Source: an uncultured Eubacteriales bacterium (GTDB taxonomy: Bacteria; Bacillota; Clostridia; Oscillospirales; Acutalibacteraceae). Taken from it: a stretch of DNA of 64,000 bases. Position numbers and translations under genes: made by a program. Below are positions 61,031-64,000 of this stretch, in pieces. Where the stretch lies: the NCBI GenBank assembly GCA_934445035.1, contig CAKSDI010000005.1, positions 124,001 to 188,000 of the forward strand, in the 5' to 3' direction. The number at the start of each line of letters is the position of its first letter. Positions within the stretch are counted from its first letter, which is position 1. The notes under the pieces were generated by a model. It worked only from the letters and a program-made list of their open reading frames with translations, was not told the DNA's origin and ran no database searches.

Positions 61031-61069
61031 AAAAGAAAGTCTTTATGTATTTAAAGACTTTCTTTTTTT
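61031..61069. terminator. bidirectional terminator
   Basis: AAAAGAAAGTCTTTA pairs with TAAAGACTTTCTTTT, 6-nt loop, then TTT; it serves galK and the convergent nagA. Confidence 0.88.
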
Positions 61070-61081
61070 CAGCAAACCTTT

Positions 61082-62146
61082 TTAAATAAGCTGCTCTTTT
61101 GTTATAACCTTTAAAATATTATAATCATTATCGGTAACTATGAAGTCGGCGTCAAACCCAGGCTCAATTCTTCCTTTTTTAATTCCTAAATAGTCAGCGG
61201 GAGTTTTGGTGGCGGAAGTAAAAGCGTCATATTCCGAAACACCGAATTCTATCGCTTTTTTCACACAGTCAATTAAAAAAGAGGTGCTTCCCGCAATACT
61301 GCCGTTATCAAGATAGGCTTTTCTGTCCTTCACTGTTATCTGTTGATTTCCGAAATTATATCTTCCGTCTTCATAGCCCGTCGCCGCAAGACTGTCGCTT
61401 ATAAGTATCACTCTGCCGCTGCCGAACGCTCCGAAAAGAAAGCGCACATAGGTTTTTGAGTTATGAAATCCGTCGCAGATAAGCTGAACATAGATATTTT
61501 CATCCAAAGCCGCGTCTATAACCGATTTATTCCTGTGATGAGGCTCGGGCATTGCGTTAAAGGTGTGAGTGAGGCTGTCCGCTCCGCTTTTTATAGCCTT
61601 TAAAGTCTGCTCGTAGCTTGCGTTTGTGTGCCCTATGGATACTTTCGCTTTGCAACTTTTTATAAATTCTTCGCTGTTTTCAAGCTCGGGGGCAAGCACT
61701 GCTATCGCGGTGTTTTTAAGTGAATTAAACCATCTTTTATCGGGATTAATAAGATATTCCGGATTTTGCGCGCCGCATTTTTCCCGGCTTACAAAAGGGC
61801 CCTCGATATTATATCCTAAGAAATGAGCGCCGTCTTTAGTATCGGGAATTTCAGCACATATTTTTTCGATAGAAGCTTTAGGCATAGTCATTGTCGTAGG
61901 GCAAAAAGAGGTCGTGCCGTGGCTTTTAAGAATTTTTGAGATATATGATGATTTTCCGTCCATAACATCGGCTCCGCCGCAGCCGTGAGTGTGAATATCT
62001 ATAAGTCCGGGGAAAACCTTGCTGCCGTTCACATCAAGGATATTTTCGCAAAATGTCCTCGGATCATACTCTTCGATAATGCCGTCTTTGCAGTAAATGT
62101 TTTTAAGTTTCCCGAAAACATTCGCATTTTTAATCAGCAGATCCAT
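61082..62146 (-). CDS. nagA: N-acetylglucosamine-6-phosphate deacetylase
   Basis: 354 residues, slightly shorter than E. coli NagA. Metal motif HTHGCGG (52-58), EGPF with metal Glu115, SIGHTNA, LTHTFNAMPEPHHR and the catalytic Asp in ISDSLAATGY. Removes acetate from GlcNAc-6-phosphate. Overlaps the end of nagB by 17 nt. The acetate released and the ackA product share a pool. Confidence 0.95.
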   Translation of the reverse strand: MDLLIKNANVFGKLKNIYCKDGIIEEYDPRTFCENILDVNGSKVFPGLIDIHTHGCGGADVMDGKSSYISKILKSHGTTSFCPTTMTMPKASIEKICAEIPDTKDGAHFLGYNIEGPFVSREKCGAQNPEYLINPDKRWFNSLKNTAIAVLAPELENSEEFIKSCKAKVSIGHTNASYEQTLKAIKSGADSLTHTFNAMPEPHHRNKSVIDAALDENIYVQLICDGFHNSKTYVRFLFGAFGSGRVILISDSLAATGYEDGRYNFGNQQITVKDRKAYLDNGSIAGSTSFLIDCVKKAIEFGVSEYDAFTSATKTPADYLGIKKGRIEPGFDADFIVTDNDYNILKVITKEQLI

Positions 62147-62849
62147 AATAAGCCTCCTTATCGCAGATAAGCACTGTGTTTCTGTGAGCTTTTAAAATCG
62201 TTGCAGGAACTTTTGTGGTTATCTCATTATCAAGCAAATGCTTAACTGCATAATGCTTGTCGGCTCCGCTTGCCATTATTATGATACTGCCTGCCGACAA
62301 TATCGTTCCGACGCCCATAGTCAGTGCCATTTTCGGAACTTCATCTTCGCTTTTGAAAAATCTCGAATTAGCTTTAATTGTGCTTTCGGTAAGCTTCACG
62401 ATATGCGTTCTGCATTTAAGGGTTTCGGCAGGCTCGTTAAAGCCGATATGTCCGTTTCTTCCGATACCTAAAAGCTGAAGATCTATTCCGCCGCTTTCCT
62501 CTATAAGCTTTTCAAAGTTTTCGCACTCGGCGGAGGGATCTGAGCATTCACCGTCTAAAATATGCGTGTTTTTAAGGTTAATGTTTATCTTCGAAAATAG
62601 ATTTTCATTCATAAATGAATGGTAACTTTGCGGATCTGAGCTTTTTAAAGGATAATATTCATCAAGATTAAATGTGGTGATCTTTGAAAAATCAAGATCG
62701 GAGCCGCAAAGCTTTTTATAAAGACCTTTAGGGGTCGATCCTGTGGCAAGACCTAAAACGCTGTCGGGCTTTAAAAGTATCTGTGCTTTTACTATCGAAG
62801 CTCCCTTTTCCGATATCTCTTCATAATTTTCGCATAAAATAACTTTCAT
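62130..62849 (-). CDS. nagB: glucosamine-6-phosphate deaminase
   Basis: 239 residues. LGLATGSTPKGLYKKL, TFNLDEYYPL (catalytic Asp63), GIGRNGHIGFNEP with His134, and TKVPATILKAHRN near the end. Converts GlcN-6-phosphate to fructose-6-phosphate and ammonia. The short form lacks the allosteric C-terminal extension of the E. coli enzyme, like B. subtilis NagB. Divergent from an AraC regulator. Confidence 0.95.
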   Translation of the reverse strand: MKVILCENYEEISEKGASIVKAQILLKPDSVLGLATGSTPKGLYKKLCGSDLDFSKITTFNLDEYYPLKSSDPQSYHSFMNENLFSKININLKNTHILDGECSDPSAECENFEKLIEESGGIDLQLLGIGRNGHIGFNEPAETLKCRTHIVKLTESTIKANSRFFKSEDEVPKMALTMGVGTILSAGSIIIMASGADKHYAVKHLLDNEITTKVPATILKAHRNTVLICDKEAYYGSAD

Positions 62850-62869
62850 TGTTTTTTCTCTGCTTTCTG

Positions 62870-62897
62870 TTGACTTTTATTTTTTTAATTATATAAT
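62870..62897 (+). promoter_or_regulatory. promoter of the AraC gene in the nag locus
   Basis: TTGACT (62870-62875), 16 bp, TATAAT (62892-62897), 60 bp before the AraC start in the divergent nagB/AraC intergenic region. Confidence 0.65.
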
Positions 62898-62956
62898 AAT
62901 TTTATAGGCTGAAAATGCTTATTTTTTTAACTATTATGCTTTTTTTAGAGGTATTT

Positions 62957-63751
62957 ATGGCAAAATATGAAATCCATTCGGCTTTTGATCCGAAATATCC
63001 CTTTATTTTTCATACTGACGATATTTTTGAATACAGCTATTCCTATGCAAATTGGCATAAAAATATAGAAATATTATATGTGATTTCAGGGCAAGGTGAG
63101 CTTTTGCTTAACTTTGTTCCCTTTAAATTGAGAGCGGGCGATATTGCGGTCATAAATTCGAATGCCGTTCACTCTACAAGAACTTCGGAAAAAATAAAAT
63201 ACCACTGCCTTATCATCGATGAAAGCTTTCTTGAATTTTCGGGAATTAAAGGCTCCGATTTTATTTTTGAAAGCATTATAAAAAATGATGAAAATTTGGT
63301 CGAAAGCTATAAAACCGCCGCTTTACTGCTTTCAAAAAAGAATGAAAATTCGGAATTTGAAAAAAAGCTCGCTGTTTTAAACCTTGTAAATCTGCTTATT
63401 AAAAATCATTCGCAAAAATCAGAAAACACATATATTTATGATCAGGAAGAGTTTTTAAAGCCCACGCTCGAGTATATAAAAAAAGAGATGAAATCAAAGC
63501 TTACTGTTTCATCTCTTGCAAAAAATGTCGGCTATTCCGACTCTTATTTTATTCACACCTTTAAAAAGCTTACAGGTTACACTGTAACCGAATTTATAAA
63601 TATCCAGCGCTGTCTTTTTGCGAGGGAACTGCTTAAAAATAAACTGTCTGTTGAATACGCGGCAAAAGAAAGCGGTTTTAACAGCATCTCGTATTTTTCA
63701 AGAGCATATAAAAAAACATTCGGCGGTAGCCCAAAAGAGGATAAAAAATAA
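62957..63751 (+). CDS. AraC-family regulator divergent from nagBA
   Basis: 264 residues from ATG 62957 (AGAGGT 4-5 nt upstream); the longer frame from 62915 lies between the promoter and this RBS and adds a non-conserved hydrophobic stretch. Cupin domain (about 10-110; WHKNIEILYVISGQGEL, VINSNAVHSTR) and double HTH (about 165-262; SLAKNVGYSDSYFIHTFKKL, AKESGFNSISYFSRAYKK). Its position suggests control of amino-sugar use. Confidence 0.9.
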   Translation: MAKYEIHSAFDPKYPFIFHTDDIFEYSYSYANWHKNIEILYVISGQGELLLNFVPFKLRAGDIAVINSNAVHSTRTSEKIKYHCLIIDESFLEFSGIKGSDFIFESIIKNDENLVESYKTAALLLSKKNENSEFEKKLAVLNLVNLLIKNHSQKSENTYIYDQEEFLKPTLEYIKKEMKSKLTVSSLAKNVGYSDSYFIHTFKKLTGYTVTEFINIQRCLFARELLKNKLSVEYAAKESGFNSISYFSRAYKKTFGGSPKEDKK

Positions 63752-63788
63752 TCTGCGGTAAATTATCTTACCGCAGATTATTTTTTTT
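63747..63788. terminator. bidirectional terminator
   Basis: AATAATCTGCGGTAA pairs with TTACCGCAGATTATT (15 bp, 6-nt loop), followed by a T-run. Its arm includes the AraC stop codon. Between the convergent AraC and thrS genes. Confidence 0.88.
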
Positions 63789-63791
63789 AAA

Positions 63792-64000
63792 TTACAGCGA
63801 TTTTGAATTTACTTCGGAGCAAATTCTTTCCTTAAAGCTTTCAAGCGACATACTTCCGAGGTCGCCGTCGTCGCCCCTCTTGCGGACCGAAACGGTTTTT
63901 TCTTCAGCCTCTTTATCGCCTAAAATAAGCATATAGGGAACTTTCTGAAGTCTAGCTTCCCTTATTTTATAACCTATTTTTTCGTTGCGCTTATCAACTT
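63792..64000 (-). CDS. thrS: threonyl-tRNA synthetase, C-terminal end only
   Basis: 68 codons from the right edge to the TAA at 63794-63792. The sequence VDKRNEKIGYKIREARLQKV, PYMLILGDKE and KRGDDGDLGSMSLESF is the end of the ThrRS anticodon-binding domain. The remainder, including any T-box leader, lies beyond 64000. Confidence 0.9.
   Translation of the reverse strand, partial: VDKRNEKIGYKIREARLQKVPYMLILGDKEAEEKTVSVRKRGDDGDLGSMSLESFKERICSEVNSKSL

Noticed and set aside
1..64000. tRNA, rRNA, CRISPR arrays, intact insertion sequences or prophage genes
   Set aside because: None was seen on reading both strands; there are no regular spaced repeats, integrase or transposase frames.

Overview
The window looks like a chromosomal segment of an AT-rich, endospore-forming Clostridia, most likely a gut Oscillospirales/Ruminococcaceae-type bacterium. 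The evidence is a complete spoIIIAA-AH operon, Firmicutes-style promoters (TTGaca, about 17 bp, TATAAT) and strong GGAGG ribosome binding sites. Several genes use TTG or GTG starts, and the carbohydrate genes suit a plant- or mucin-glycan diet (beta-mannosidase, rhamnose, galactose, GlcNAc). The placement is inferred from gene content only. No rRNA, tRNA, CRISPR array or intact insertion sequence was seen, and no gene-free stretch exceeds 300 bp.

Layout. 1-3.3 kb (minus): a polysaccharide deacetylase that runs off the left edge, and polA. 3.4-9.3 kb: an accessory-looking locus with a small Ser/Thr kinase, a three-gene minus operon of membrane and lipoprotein genes (one with an EVE/PUA-like domain, two with Cys pairs), an XRE repressor, a small HTH-like protein and a zinc-ribbon/TM/leucine-rich-repeat protein. 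Two almost identical 29-bp promoters flank the XRE gene in opposite orientations, so the two arms probably form one regulon. 9.3-16.2 kb: dusB, yebC, the sporulation channel operon spoIIIAA-AH and an Asp23 protein. 16.4-21.4 kb: a GldA/F/G-type ABC exporter with a DUF4340 protein. 21.4-27.6 kb: GH2 beta-mannosidase with an AraC regulator, a cyclophilin lipoprotein, a D,D-carboxypeptidase and an aberrant metallophosphoesterase. 27.7-37.3 kb: a PASTA pseudokinase, then the translation operon rimP-nusA-ylxR-ylxQ-infB-rbfA-nrnA-truB-ribF.

37.3-43.7 kb: a lipoprotein, a DUF1015 protein, an Rrf2 regulator, a FeoA-FeoB fusion, a LiaF-like protein and an esterase. 43.7-47.9 kb: an AI-2E-family permease, a CNNM/CorC transporter behind a leader with an acidic mini-ORF, and a Na+-pump beta subunit with a tiny companion gene behind a yybP-ykoY-type riboswitch. 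47.9-52.5 kb: CapA, then AraC-rhaA-rhaD. 52.5-58.4 kb (minus): a five-gene operon tmcAL, DUF4380-like, GT2-GtrA-phosphodiester glycosidase fusion, an unknown membrane protein and PAP2. tmcAL appears to start at AUA. 58.5-64 kb: ackA, galK, nagBA with a divergent AraC regulator, and the 3' end of thrS.

The most unusual observations are a pair of 63-bp, TA-flanked inverted-repeat elements 61/63 identical (16239 and 27592), the AUA start of tmcAL, the riboswitch upstream of a Na+-pump subunit, the feoAB start codon buried in a perfect 22-bp inverted repeat, and the twin-promoter XRE locus.
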